A program made the position numbers and the translations under genes. A stretch of DNA of 52,682 nucleotides from an uncultured Anaerolineae bacterium (lineage in GTDB: Bacteria; Chloroflexota; Anaerolineae; Anaerolineales; Villigracilaceae). The DNA is taken from NCBI GenBank assembly GCA_937120535.1, contig CAKZJX010000024.1:1-52682 (forward strand), in the 5' to 3' direction. Shown one piece after another: positions 42,366 through 51,191 of this stretch. The notes under the pieces were generated by a model, which was not told where the DNA came from, did no database searches, and saw nothing but the letters and a program-made list of their open reading frames with translations. Each line of letters starts with the position of its first letter. Positions within the stretch are counted from its first letter, which is position 1.

Positions 42366-45329
42366 ATGACCGATCGCCCTTCCATCCCTCCCACCTCTGC
42401 TGGCCTCTCCCTGCCACACTTCTCATTGAGCGCTCGCCCTCCCATCCAACTCACCGAAGTCGTCCATCCCGATGGGCGCATCAGCCAATACCCCCCGCCC
42501 GAATATTGGGACGACTGGGTGGAGTGGGATGGCAAAGAATGGCCCAAGCGCGTCCCTCGGCGCTACACCCTGGTCCCGACGGTGTGCTTCAACTGCGAAG
42601 CTGCCTGTGGCTTGCTGGCCTACGTGGACAAAGAAACCTTCGAGATCCGCAAATTCGAGGGCAACCCGGTGCATCCTGGCAGTCGCGGCCGCAACTGCGC
42701 CAAAGGGCCGGCCACCCACAACCAAGTCTACGATCCTGAGCGCATCCTCTACCCTCTCAAACGGGTGGGCAAGCGCGGCGAGGGCAAATGGCAACGCATC
42801 TCCTGGGAGCAGGCCCTCGACGAAATTGCCGCCAAAATGCGCCAGAGCAAACTGCGCCGTCCGAACGGCATCGTCTACCACGTAGGACGCCCGGGCGAAG
42901 ATGGCTATACCAACCGCGTGGTCCAAACCTGGGGCATGGACGGCCACAACAGCCACACCAACGTCTGCTCCTCCTCTGCCCGGGCCGGCTACAACTTCTG
43001 GAGCGGCCAAGACCGTCCTAGCCCCGATCACGCCAACGCCCGTGTCATTCTGCTGGTCTCCAGCCACCTCGAAACTGGCCACTACTTCAATCCCCACGCC
43101 CAACGCATTATCGAAGCCAAGAGTCGCGGCGCCACCCTGATCACCCTCGACCCGCGTCTATCCAATACTGCTTCCATGAGCAACATCTGGCTGCCTACCT
43201 ATCCCGGCAGCGAGACGGTGGTCCTGCTGGCCATAGCCAACTACCTGATCCAAAACGACCTCTACGATAAAGAATTCATCCGCCGCTGGGTGAATTGGAA
43301 GGAGACGCTTCACGCCGTTGCCCGAGGCTGGTTGCCCCTGAAGGACGCTTCTCTCGCCGAACGCATCTCTGCCCACCTCGCTTCCTCACCAGACCCTGGG
43401 CCGGCCTCCTCGTCCCTCGACCTCTTCCCCCTCTTCGACGCCCTGCTCAAGGACCTCTATGCCGAGTACACCCTAGAGCGCGCCGCCCGTGAGTCCGAAG
43501 TCCCCCTCGATCGCCTCCAAGAAGCCGCTCGTGCCGTGGCCGACTGCGATCACAAACTGGCCACTCACGTCTGGCGTAGCGCCAGCGTGGGCAACCTTGG
43601 AGGCTGGCAGGTAGCGCGCTGCTTGTTCTTTCTGAACGTCCTGACCGGCAGCGTCGGAACGCGCGGCGGCACCTCCCTCACCAACTGGAACAAATTCGTC
43701 CCCAAACCGTTCAAAGGCGCCCCCTCGCCCGAAACCTGGAACGAACTACACTACCCAATCGAATATCCCCTGGCCCACTACGAAATGTCCTTCCTCCTGC
43801 CTCACCTGTTGGAGGAAGGCCGCGGTGAGATCGACGTATACTTTACCCGTGTCTACAACCCGCTCTGGGTGAACCCTGACGGCTTCATGTGGCTGAAGAT
43901 CCTCACCCGCGACGACTCGCCCATCAAGTGCTACGTGGCCCTCACCCCCACCTGGAACGAGACTGCCTGGTTTGCCGACTATGTTCTCCCCATGGGCCAC
44001 GGCCCAGAGCGCCATGACCTGATGAGCCAAGAAACCCATTCCGGCCAGTGGATCGCCTTTCGACAGCCGGTCCGTCGCGTCGCCATGGAGCGCAGCGGCA
44101 TCAAGGTGGACTTCACCTATCAAGCCAATCCGGGCGAAGTGTGGGAAGAAAATGAATTCTGGATCCAGCTTTCGGCTCGCATGGACCCCGACGGGTCGCT
44201 GGGCATCCGTCAATGGTTCGAGTCGCCCTACCGACCAGGCGAGATCATCACCGTTGAAGAATACTACCGCTGGATCTTCGAAAACTCAGTTCCTGGCCTG
44301 CCCGAAGCCGCCGCCAAGGAAGGGCTTACCCCCCTGGACTACATGCGCAAATACGGCGTGTTCGAGATCCGCCGCGAAAACTATCTGCCCTATGCCAAGC
44401 CCATCGGCCAGCCCGAAGACTACCAGGTCGACGAGTTCGATCGCGCTTGGAAGGATGGTCAGGTTGTTGGTCTGGTGGTGGACGGCGCCGTGCGCCCCGG
44501 GTTCGACACCCCGAGCAAGAAACTGGAATTTTTCAGCGAAACGCTCTACCTATGGGGATGGTCGGAGCGGGAATACACTATTCCTTGGTCGCTCAAGAGC
44601 CACGTTCATCCGGAGCATGTGGATCGTGCTAAGGGCGAGATGATCCTGCTGCCCAACTTCCGTTTGCCTACCCTGATCCACACCCGCTCGGCCAACGCCA
44701 AATGGCTATATGAGATCTCCCACAAGAACCCGGTCTGGATCCATCCTCACGACGCTAAGCGGATCGGCGTCGAAACCGGTGACCTGGTGCGAGTGGAGAC
44801 CGAGATCGGCTACTTTGTGGATTCCGTCTGGGTGACGGAGGCCATCAAGCCCGGCATGGTGGCTGTCAGTCATCACCTGGGGCGCTGGCGCTTGCAAGAA
44901 CAGGCCGGCGTGAATCGCGGCGCCTCCAGCTTGGTGAAGATCGATGAAGATGGCTCGGGGCGTTACCATCTGCGCGTCCTGCATGGCGCCACGGCCTGGA
45001 CCTCAGGCGATCCGGATACTGCGCGCATCTGGTGGACCAACGTCGGCGTGAACCAAAACCTGGCCCACGCCGTTCATCCGGATCCGGTGAGTGGCGTACA
45101 CTGCTGGCTACAAAAAGTAGTGGTTCGCCAGGCTGAGCCGGGCGACCGGGCCGGCGACGTGTTTGCCGATACCAACAAGTCCATGGAAGTCTATCGCCAA
45201 TGGCTAGCCCTAACGCGACCGGCCCATCGCTTCAGCCCAGATGGCACCCGCCGGCCCTATTGGCTGAGCCGGCCGCTCAAGCCGACTCGCGCCGCCTATC
45301 AATTGCCGCAACCAGCAGAGGGGACATGA
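42366..45329 (+). CDS. soeA: Molybdopterin oxidoreductase, SoeA-like sulfite dehydrogenase
   Basis: 987 residues of the complex iron-sulfur molybdoenzyme family. The N-terminal [4Fe-4S] ligands are Cys74, 77, 81 and 111. The likely Mo ligand is Cys201 in SHTNVCSSSARAGYNF, and LITLDPRLSNTASMSNIW is typical. No Tat signal is present, so the enzyme stays in the cytoplasm. That, and its place after sHdr, fits SoeA, which oxidises sulfite to sulfate, better than periplasmic polysulfide or thiosulfate reductase. The C-terminal domain (VWIHPHDAKRIGVETGDLVR) is of the usual type. ATG 42366 has GGAAAGGAG. Substrate is inferred from context. Confidence 0.82.
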   Translation: MTDRPSIPPTSAGLSLPHFSLSARPPIQLTEVVHPDGRISQYPPPEYWDDWVEWDGKEWPKRVPRRYTLVPTVCFNCEAACGLLAYVDKETFEIRKFEGNPVHPGSRGRNCAKGPATHNQVYDPERILYPLKRVGKRGEGKWQRISWEQALDEIAAKMRQSKLRRPNGIVYHVGRPGEDGYTNRVVQTWGMDGHNSHTNVCSSSARAGYNFWSGQDRPSPDHANARVILLVSSHLETGHYFNPHAQRIIEAKSRGATLITLDPRLSNTASMSNIWLPTYPGSETVVLLAIANYLIQNDLYDKEFIRRWVNWKETLHAVARGWLPLKDASLAERISAHLASSPDPGPASSSLDLFPLFDALLKDLYAEYTLERAARESEVPLDRLQEAARAVADCDHKLATHVWRSASVGNLGGWQVARCLFFLNVLTGSVGTRGGTSLTNWNKFVPKPFKGAPSPETWNELHYPIEYPLAHYEMSFLLPHLLEEGRGEIDVYFTRVYNPLWVNPDGFMWLKILTRDDSPIKCYVALTPTWNETAWFADYVLPMGHGPERHDLMSQETHSGQWIAFRQPVRRVAMERSGIKVDFTYQANPGEVWEENEFWIQLSARMDPDGSLGIRQWFESPYRPGEIITVEEYYRWIFENSVPGLPEAAAKEGLTPLDYMRKYGVFEIRRENYLPYAKPIGQPEDYQVDEFDRAWKDGQVVGLVVDGAVRPGFDTPSKKLEFFSETLYLWGWSEREYTIPWSLKSHVHPEHVDRAKGEMILLPNFRLPTLIHTRSANAKWLYEISHKNPVWIHPHDAKRIGVETGDLVRVETEIGYFVDSVWVTEAIKPGMVAVSHHLGRWRLQEQAGVNRGASSLVKIDEDGSGRYHLRVLHGATAWTSGDPDTARIWWTNVGVNQNLAHAVHPDPVSGVHCWLQKVVVRQAEPGDRAGDVFADTNKSMEVYRQWLALTRPAHRFSPDGTRRPYWLSRPLKPTRAAYQLPQPAEGT

Positions 45330-45359
45330 ACCTACCCTACCGTATGAAGGAGAATTCCC

Positions 45360-46418
45360 GTGTCGTCAGAGGGCTTTGCTTCTGATACATCTCGCCCTTC
45401 CTCCGATGAATTCGTGTGGACTTATCGCGGCTATCGCATTCGCCCAAGCGAATTCGTCACCGCCATGGTTCACTTTTTCCGCGCTGAGATTCAGCGCGCC
45501 AACGTCTGGCGGCAACGTCTAGATACCACTACCAACTGGGCAGTGGTAACCACGGCCGGCACCCTGTCCATTGCCTTCAGCCAGGTCGACTCCAGCCATG
45601 CCGTGATCATCTTGAACACCCTGCTGGTCACGTTGTTCTTATATATCGAGTCGCGGCGCTACCGCTACTACGAGCTATGGAGTTATCGCATCCGCTTGAT
45701 GGAGACCGATTTCTATGCCGCCATGCTGGTGCCGCCCTTTCAACCCTCGCCGGAATGGGCCGAGAGCCTGGCCGAAAACCTGCTCCACCCTCGCTTTCCG
45801 ATCTCAATGTGGGAGGCCTTGGGCCGGCGCCTGCGGCGCAACTACTTCTGGATATTCCTGATCACGGCCCTGGTCTGGATAGCCAAACTCTGGATGCACC
45901 CCATCCCGGCCGCCGATCTGAACGTCATGATCGCTCGTGCTGCCCTAGGGCCGCTAGACGGCCATCTGGTGATCGGCGTTGGTGTGGCCTATTACCTCCT
46001 TTTGCTCATTCTTGGTCTGTTGACTGCCCGCCTCACCCAAGCTACGGGCGAGGTGCTGCCTCGCTTTGGCCAAGACACTCGCATCGAACCCGTTCACGAA
46101 GCCGCTTCGGATCGGCGCGCCTGGTTCGTTTTCCACACCCATCGTCGTCAGTTTTTGGCCCTTGTGATCACCGACAAAGCCGAGGCCGTCAGCAAGGCCA
46201 TCATGAACGAACTGCGCCGCGGCGTCACCTGTCTGCATGGCACCGGTATGTACACCGGCGCTGAGCGCAACATCCTAATGTGCGCTCTGACCGTGACCGA
46301 GATCAACCACCTGAAGACGGTTACCGCTCGCGAGGATCCTTCGGCCTTTGTGGTGATCACCGCTGCCCAAGAAGTGCTCGGTCGTGGTTTCCTGCCGTTG
46401 CGCAAGGAAGAGAAATGA
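45360..46418 (+). CDS. DUF2270-type membrane protein
   Basis: 352 residues. The N-terminal half (FVTAMVHFFRAEIQRANVWR, then two hydrophobic segments) matches my recollection of DUF2270 membrane proteins. A second pair of hydrophobic segments lies at about 165-235. The cytoplasmic C-terminus (RRQFLALVITDKAEAVSKAI, GVTCLHGTGMYTGAERNILM) looks like the YitT-type C-terminal domain DUF2179. Function unknown; perhaps ligand-gated. It starts with GTG 45360, AGGAGAATTCC upstream, 30 bases after soeA, so it may be the last gene of the transcript. Confidence 0.72.
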   Translation: MSSEGFASDTSRPSSDEFVWTYRGYRIRPSEFVTAMVHFFRAEIQRANVWRQRLDTTTNWAVVTTAGTLSIAFSQVDSSHAVIILNTLLVTLFLYIESRRYRYYELWSYRIRLMETDFYAAMLVPPFQPSPEWAESLAENLLHPRFPISMWEALGRRLRRNYFWIFLITALVWIAKLWMHPIPAADLNVMIARAALGPLDGHLVIGVGVAYYLLLLILGLLTARLTQATGEVLPRFGQDTRIEPVHEAASDRRAWFVFHTHRRQFLALVITDKAEAVSKAIMNELRRGVTCLHGTGMYTGAERNILMCALTVTEINHLKTVTAREDPSAFVVITAAQEVLGRGFLPLRKEEK

Positions 46419-46520
46419 TCGAGAGCGACCTCTTCTCTCTGCTCGGGGGTGACGTGAGCGCAGGCGGGGAATGCAGCCAGGGGCGATAAGCACGCTGAGC
46501 GTCGCGAGCTCACAAGAGCT

Positions 46521-46538
46521 ACCTGACTGAAGTCAGGT
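46521..46538. terminator. Hairpin between convergent genes
   Basis: ACCTGAC and GTCAGGT form a perfect 7-bp stem with a TGAA loop, between the stop codons of the DUF2270-type and AidB-like genes. There is no good T run on either side, so it may be a weak or factor-dependent bidirectional terminator. The rest of the 149-base gap shows nothing else. Confidence 0.4.
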
Positions 46539-46567
46539 TGATCTCCTTTACCTGCCCATCGGGGTAG

Positions 46568-48028
46568 TTATCCGTTTCGGCGGGTCTTCCCTCGAAGCGC
46601 CTCGGCCGTAAAGTACGCCAAGCTTCGAAAGATCTCCTCTGCGCGGGCCTCTCTCTCTTCAGCGGGTAGTTTGAGAAAATTCTCCACCTGCGCGGCGATC
46701 TCCTGCAGGGCTTGTGGGTCGGCTATGGCACTTAAGTGGCGGAAAAGCAACTGATGTGCTCCCTTACGCTCCATCACCTCAAGACCGTCTAAAATTTGGC
46801 GATGAGGCGTCCCTTCCCAAATGGCCAGAATCATCGCCTCCCGCAGCCAGCGCTCAACGCCAAACTCCATCAGTGTTCCCGCTCCGCCATACACCTCCAT
46901 GGCCCACTTGGCCGTCTGAGCGGCTAGCTCCGCCGTCCAATACTTCGCCAGATGCGCAACCAACCGGAAGAGATGATACCGCTCAGAATACGGAGGAGAT
47001 TGTCGCCAGACCTCGTTCAGGAGCTCGACAGCCTCCCAAGCCAGGGCAAAGGCGCTCTTCAGTTGGGTCATTCGATCTTCAAACTGCTTGCGCAACAGGG
47101 GGTGTTCGATGATGGGTTTGCCAAACGCCTCCCGTCCCACCGCAAAGCGGAGCGCGTCGGCCATGGCCCGCTGCGCCAGGGCGACGCTCCCCACGCTGTT
47201 GGCTACCCGAGACAGGTTGAGCACCTCCAAAATGAGATAGATCCCCCACTCGGCCTTGCCCAGAAGATACGCCTCACTCTCCTTGAGCTCGACCTCCCCG
47301 GTGGGGACGGAGCGAGTTCCGATCTTGTCTTTGAGGCGGCGGATGAGATAGTTGAGGCTCCCGTCCTGGCGATGTTTGGGGAGGAGAAAGAGCGCCAGGC
47401 CTCGCACGTTGCGCGGGGCGCCTTCCGGCCGGGCGGCTACGACGGCCAGTTCTGCCCCCACGTTGCTCGCAAAATATTTTTCACCCATAAGCAGCCAGCG
47501 GTCGCCCGCCAGCCTGGCCACCGTCTCCACAGTCGCTCCTAGATCAGACCCCCCTTTGATCTCCGTCATCCAGGTTGCACCCTGCCAGACGGTTTCATCT
47601 CGACGAAGCATAGGGGGCAGAAAGCGGGCCTTCAGCTCTTCGGTCCCATATTTCTCTAGAGGCACTGCCGTTGACAGGGAGACAGTGTAGGGGCAATAAA
47701 GGCCTGGATCGTTAAACGCGGTTACGTATCCCAATAGATACGAGGGCAGCAGAGATTTCTCTTCAAAGACCCGCCAGACGACGCCATCTTGGTAGCCTCT
47801 GTGGAGCATCTTCGAATATTCAGGCGGGAACAAGACCGTGTCTATGCGCTCTCCGAGTGGGTCGAACATGCGTAGCCAGGGCGTGCCTGCGCGGTCGATC
47901 GTCTCCGAGATGGGCCTCTCCTCCTTCTCCCAGTAACCCTCATACGCTTTGAGCGTCGATTCCCCAGGGACTGCCCCGAGCATCTCTTTTAGAAATGCAA
48001 CGGGCGAATGGAGTATGTCAAAACTCAT
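46568..48028 (-). CDS. AidB-like acyl-CoA dehydrogenase
   Basis: 486 residues of the acyl-CoA dehydrogenase superfamily, long form (AidB/DNA-alkylation-response-like). The FAD motif is WMTEIKGGSDLGATVE, then LAGDRWLLMGEKYFASN, ALRFAVGREAFGKPIIEHPL, MEVYGGAGTLMEFGVERWLR and a catalytic-region IWEGTPHRQILDGLEVM. It carries an extra N-terminal helix region and a C-terminal helical tail absent from the 380-residue type. Substrate unknown. Its ATG has a GAGGAGG site. It is monocistronic by layout, with debris upstream. Confidence 0.85.
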   Translation of the reverse strand: MSFDILHSPVAFLKEMLGAVPGESTLKAYEGYWEKEERPISETIDRAGTPWLRMFDPLGERIDTVLFPPEYSKMLHRGYQDGVVWRVFEEKSLLPSYLLGYVTAFNDPGLYCPYTVSLSTAVPLEKYGTEELKARFLPPMLRRDETVWQGATWMTEIKGGSDLGATVETVARLAGDRWLLMGEKYFASNVGAELAVVAARPEGAPRNVRGLALFLLPKHRQDGSLNYLIRRLKDKIGTRSVPTGEVELKESEAYLLGKAEWGIYLILEVLNLSRVANSVGSVALAQRAMADALRFAVGREAFGKPIIEHPLLRKQFEDRMTQLKSAFALAWEAVELLNEVWRQSPPYSERYHLFRLVAHLAKYWTAELAAQTAKWAMEVYGGAGTLMEFGVERWLREAMILAIWEGTPHRQILDGLEVMERKGAHQLLFRHLSAIADPQALQEIAAQVENFLKLPAEEREARAEEIFRSLAYFTAEALRGKTRRNG

Positions 48029-48462
48029 GAATGCCTCCTCTCAATCGGCTCTTGTGCGATCCTCTCTGGTTGGGACCGGCCCCGATCGTTCACGCCGACG
48101 CCTGCGATAGAGCCGCGAGATCCGACATCGGTCGGCGTAGCTGCCATGTACGTTGAAAGACCTCATCAATGTCCGAGCTACAGGCCCTTTCGCAGGCCAG
48201 GTCCATAACCTCACCCACAACCAAGGCGTTCTTATGCTCAATATGACGTCTTGAGGTTCGGAAACATCATGCCGTTGATCGCATGGACTTCCGGGTGTTT
48301 GAGTGTGATTCTAGTTGGTGGGGGCTCTTTTGTGAAGAGAAAAGGACATGGCGAACTCTTTGTCGAGCGATTTTGAACGCCGAATCTTGTCCAGGAGGTG
48401 GTTGGTTTTGCTTTTCATGTTCAGCTTTCATTCGAGCTGGCAGAGTTGTTATAATCTGCCAT
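48029..48462. other. Gene-poor stretch with coding-like debris
   Basis: 434 bases without a complete gene. The minus strand shows two frames in sequence that read like protein: [20 protein letters not shown] then a stop (roughly 48245-48320), and, in another frame, EHKNALVVGEVMDLACERAC continuing to a stop at 48092-48090. Together they could be a small frameshifted C-terminal remnant upstream of the AidB-like gene. The family was not recognised. The right end holds the -10 box of the epimerase gene. Confidence 0.35.
48450..48455 (+). promoter_or_regulatory. -10 box immediately upstream of the epimerase gene
   Basis: TATAAT is followed by seven bases and the ATG at 48463, with no Shine-Dalgarno sequence. 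A poor -35 (TTTCAT, 48426-48431) lies 18 bases upstream. The message would be leaderless. Confidence 0.55.
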
Positions 48463-49404
48463 ATGCAACGCATCCCCTTTCTCGATTCTCACACCGGCGG
48501 CGAACCGACGCGCTTGCTCCAATCCTGTCCATTTGAGCTGGGCGGCGGCTCGGTGGCCGAACAACTGAATGTGCTGCGCACCCGCTATGACTATCTGCGC
48601 CGTATGGCCATCAACGAGCCGCGCGGATCCGACGTGTTGGTCGGGGCATTGCTCGTCCCGCCGGCCGATCCAACCTGTCAGTTCGGCGTGATCTTCTTCA
48701 ACAACGTGGGCTACCTGGGCATGTGCGGACACGGCACGATCGGCGTGGTGGTCTCCTTGGCCTATCTCGGCCGAGTCCAACCCGGCCTGGTCCGCCTGGA
48801 GACCCCGGTCGGTGTGGTGGAGGCCAGGCTGCATCCGGCCTCGCCGGCCGGCCACCCCAACCGCGTCTCGGTGCGCAACGTGCCGGCCTATCGCTATCGC
48901 AGCAACGTTGCCGTGGAAGTAGACGATCAGATCGTCCATGGTGACGTGGCCTGGGGTGGCAACTGGTTCTTCCTGGTCCACGATCATGGCTTGGACGTCT
49001 CGCCACAGAACATCGAACGCCTGACCGATTTCGCCTGGAAGGTGCGGCAGCGCCTGGCGGAGCAGGGGATCACCGGCCAGGCAGGCGCTGAGATCGACCA
49101 CGTGGAACTGTTCGCGCCGGCTGAGCAGGCCGATAGCCGCAATTTCGTGCTCTGTCCGGGGCGGGCCTACGATCGTTCACCGTGCGGCACTGGCACCAGC
49201 GCTGCCCTGGCCTGCCTATATGTCGAGGGAAAGCTCTCTCCTGGCCAAGTGTGGCGTCAACAAAGCGTGATCGGCAGCATCTTCGAAGGTCAGATCGAGA
49301 TCGTAGAAGGACAGATCGTCCCCACGATCACCGGCGAAGCGTGGGTGATGGCTGAGGGGAACTTGCTGGTGGACGAGCGCGATCCGTTTGGTTGGGGGAT
49401 CTGA
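48463..49404 (+). CDS. Proline racemase family, probable 4-hydroxyproline 2-epimerase
   Basis: 313 residues. Both catalytic cysteines are present: Cys88 in [12 protein letters not shown] and Cys241 in [12 protein letters not shown]. Two cysteines mean racemase or epimerase activity; in the related trans-3-hydroxyproline dehydratases the second site differs. The typical N-terminus [10 protein letters not shown] and [17 protein letters not shown] also fit. The next gene encodes a FAD dehydrogenase of the D-amino-acid type, which suggests epimerisation of trans-4-hydroxy-L-proline to the cis-D form. ATG 48463 agrees with the family start; upstream frame has no support. Confidence 0.87.
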   Translation: MQRIPFLDSHTGGEPTRLLQSCPFELGGGSVAEQLNVLRTRYDYLRRMAINEPRGSDVLVGALLVPPADPTCQFGVIFFNNVGYLGMCGHGTIGVVVSLAYLGRVQPGLVRLETPVGVVEARLHPASPAGHPNRVSVRNVPAYRYRSNVAVEVDDQIVHGDVAWGGNWFFLVHDHGLDVSPQNIERLTDFAWKVRQRLAEQGITGQAGAEIDHVELFAPAEQADSRNFVLCPGRAYDRSPCGTGTSAALACLYVEGKLSPGQVWRQQSVIGSIFEGQIEIVEGQIVPTITGEAWVMAEGNLLVDERDPFGWGI

Positions 49405-49487
49405 CACGCTCCGGTTGCGTTGCGCGCCGTGAACGGTGATCTGCCCAACCGAGTTGACAACCTTGTGTCCCTTCAGGAGTATCGATC

Positions 49488-50744
49488 ATGAAACGCGATG
49501 TCTTGATCATCGGTGGCGGGGCGATTGGTTTGCATGCTGCCTACTTCTTAATCCGTTCGGGCCGGCGGGTGGCGATCTTCGATCAAGGGACGATCGGCAC
49601 CGGCAGCTCGGACGGTAACGCCGGCCACATCGTGCCTAGCCATATCGTCCCCTTGGCGGCGCCCGGGGTGATTTCCACCGCTCTAAAGTGGTTGCTGGAC
49701 TCGAACAATAGCCCGTTTGGCTTGGCCGTGCGTTTGCATCCGTCCTACCTGTCCTGGTTGTTGCGCTTCGCTCTTTCGTGTAGCCATAAGAACGTGCAGC
49801 GCTCCCTGCCGGCCCTGAAATGGCTAGGCGTGATGAGCGCCAACCTGTTTGCCCAGATCATCGCCCAAGAAGGCTTCGCCTGCAATTACCAACCGAGCGG
49901 CGTTTTGTTCCTCTACCAAACCGAGGCCGGCTTGCAGGCCGGCCGGCACGAGGCCGATCTACTGCTCCAACACAACCTGCCTGCTGAGGTGCTCTCCCGC
50001 GACGCAGTGCGCCAACGGGAGCCGCTGGTGCGCCCAGAAGTGATCGGTGGTGTACACTTCCTGACCGATGCCTCGCTCCATCCTGGCCGTTACCTGCAGG
50101 CCCTCAAAGAGCGGGTCTATGCCCTCGGAGCAGAGGGCTTCGAGGGAATGTGGGTGACGGATTTGGAGGCGCAAAACGACCGAATTCGCCGAGTGCGCAC
50201 CGATCGCGGCGATTTCGAAGCCGAAACGGTGGTGTTGGCCGCCGGCGCCTGGACGCCGTTCCTGGCCCGCAGCTTGGGGCTACACCTGCCCATCCAGCCG
50301 GCCCGCGGCTACAGCCTGACCGTGACCGCCCCCGGCACTATGCCCCGCCAGGCGCTGTTGCTCGGAGAACGTCGGGTGGCCGTCACCCCTATGGGCGACG
50401 TGCTGCGCTTTACCGGCCGTCTAGAGGTGGGACAAATGTCTATGACCCCCGATCCGCGCTGGTTGTCGGCCATCGAGCGCGCCGTGCGCGAATACATCTA
50501 CATGGATGAGCGCCTAGAAATTCGCCAAACCTGGGCCGGCCTGCGACCGGTCACCCCCGACGGCGTTCCGATCATCGGCTTCTCTCCCCGCCATGCCAAC
50601 CTGATCATCGCCGCCGGCCATGCCATGCTCGGCCTTTCGCTGGGCCCCGGCACCGGCAAAGTGGTGGCCGACCTGGCCAACGGTGTCCCCCTTGACTTCG
50701 ATCTAAGTCCCTTCCGCGTAGATTTTCGCGCCCGAAAGGGCTAA
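49488..50744 (+). CDS. FAD-dependent D-amino-acid (hydroxyproline) dehydrogenase
   Basis: 418 residues of the DAO/DadA family. The FAD fold starts DVLIIGGGAIGLHAAYFLIR, and the C-terminal FAD-contact region is TPDGVPIIGFSPRHANLIIA followed by GHAMLGLSLGPGTGKVVADL. Such enzymes deaminate D-amino acids oxidatively and pass electrons to the membrane chain. Directly after the epimerase gene, cis-4-hydroxy-D-proline is the likely substrate. The gap is 83 bases and contains a CAGGAG site. No downstream enzymes of the hydroxyproline pathway follow. Confidence 0.86.
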   Translation: MKRDVLIIGGGAIGLHAAYFLIRSGRRVAIFDQGTIGTGSSDGNAGHIVPSHIVPLAAPGVISTALKWLLDSNNSPFGLAVRLHPSYLSWLLRFALSCSHKNVQRSLPALKWLGVMSANLFAQIIAQEGFACNYQPSGVLFLYQTEAGLQAGRHEADLLLQHNLPAEVLSRDAVRQREPLVRPEVIGGVHFLTDASLHPGRYLQALKERVYALGAEGFEGMWVTDLEAQNDRIRRVRTDRGDFEAETVVLAAGAWTPFLARSLGLHLPIQPARGYSLTVTAPGTMPRQALLLGERRVAVTPMGDVLRFTGRLEVGQMSMTPDPRWLSAIERAVREYIYMDERLEIRQTWAGLRPVTPDGVPIIGFSPRHANLIIAAGHAMLGLSLGPGTGKVVADLANGVPLDFDLSPFRVDFRARKG

Positions 50745-50774
50745 AAGCGCCTATGTTTGGGTATTCCCTGAGGG

Positions 50775-50780
50775 TATAAT
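50775..50780 (+). promoter_or_regulatory. -10 box immediately upstream of the small membrane protein/selA
   Basis: TATAAT is followed by six bases and the ATG at 50787, without a Shine-Dalgarno sequence. The message for the small membrane protein and selA would begin at the start codon. Confidence 0.55.
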
Positions 50781-50786
50781 CTTCTC

Positions 50787-51191
50787 ATGCTCTCCTTTCG
50801 CCCGTTTCTTCTATCCAGCTTATTCCTGCTGCTGCTCGGCTGGGGCGGTTTATACCTCCTAGTGAACTTTACCTTGCCCACCGTGTGGCCGCGTTGGGCG
50901 TTCTTTGCCTCGTTGGTGGTCGCCCTCACCGCCACGGCCTTCCCGATCGTCTACTTCATCTCTACTCGTTTCTTAGACCAACCTCTCCAACCGTCGGTGT
51001 TGGTGCGCCGGGCGTTGTGGGTGGGTGTATATGGGGCTGTGTTGGCCTGGTTGCAGCTTGCGCGCCTGGTCAACCTATACGTGATTGTTGGCTTGGCGGG
51101 GGGTCTGATCCTGATCGAATACCTCTTGCGCCTGCGGGAACGGGCTCTCTGGCAAGCGCCGGAGCTTCCTGATGACGATCAACCTACGTGA
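50787..51191 (+). CDS. Small integral membrane protein upstream of selA
   Basis: 134 residues with four hydrophobic segments (SSLFLLLLGWGGLYLLV, ASLVVALTATAFPIVYFI, GVYGAVLAWLQLA, VIVGLAGGLILIEYLL) and a short acidic tail. No family was recognised. Its end overlaps the start of selA by 20 bases, so the two genes are translationally linked. That link may be accidental; no other selenium gene (selB, selC, selD) is present in the window. Confidence 0.7.
   Translation: MLSFRPFLLSSLFLLLLGWGGLYLLVNFTLPTVWPRWAFFASLVVALTATAFPIVYFISTRFLDQPLQPSVLVRRALWVGVYGAVLAWLQLARLVNLYVIVGLAGGLILIEYLLRLRERALWQAPELPDDDQPT

Noticed and set aside
42366-45329. Assignment as polysulfide, thiosulfate or arsenate reductase
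   Set aside because: These are usually exported with a Tat signal. The present N-terminus has none and the context is oxidative. It remains a lesser possibility.
49454-49459. Promoter (TTGACA) before the FAD dehydrogenase gene
   Set aside because: The -35 is perfect but no acceptable -10 lies at 16-18 bases. The ribosome site and ATG occupy that place.
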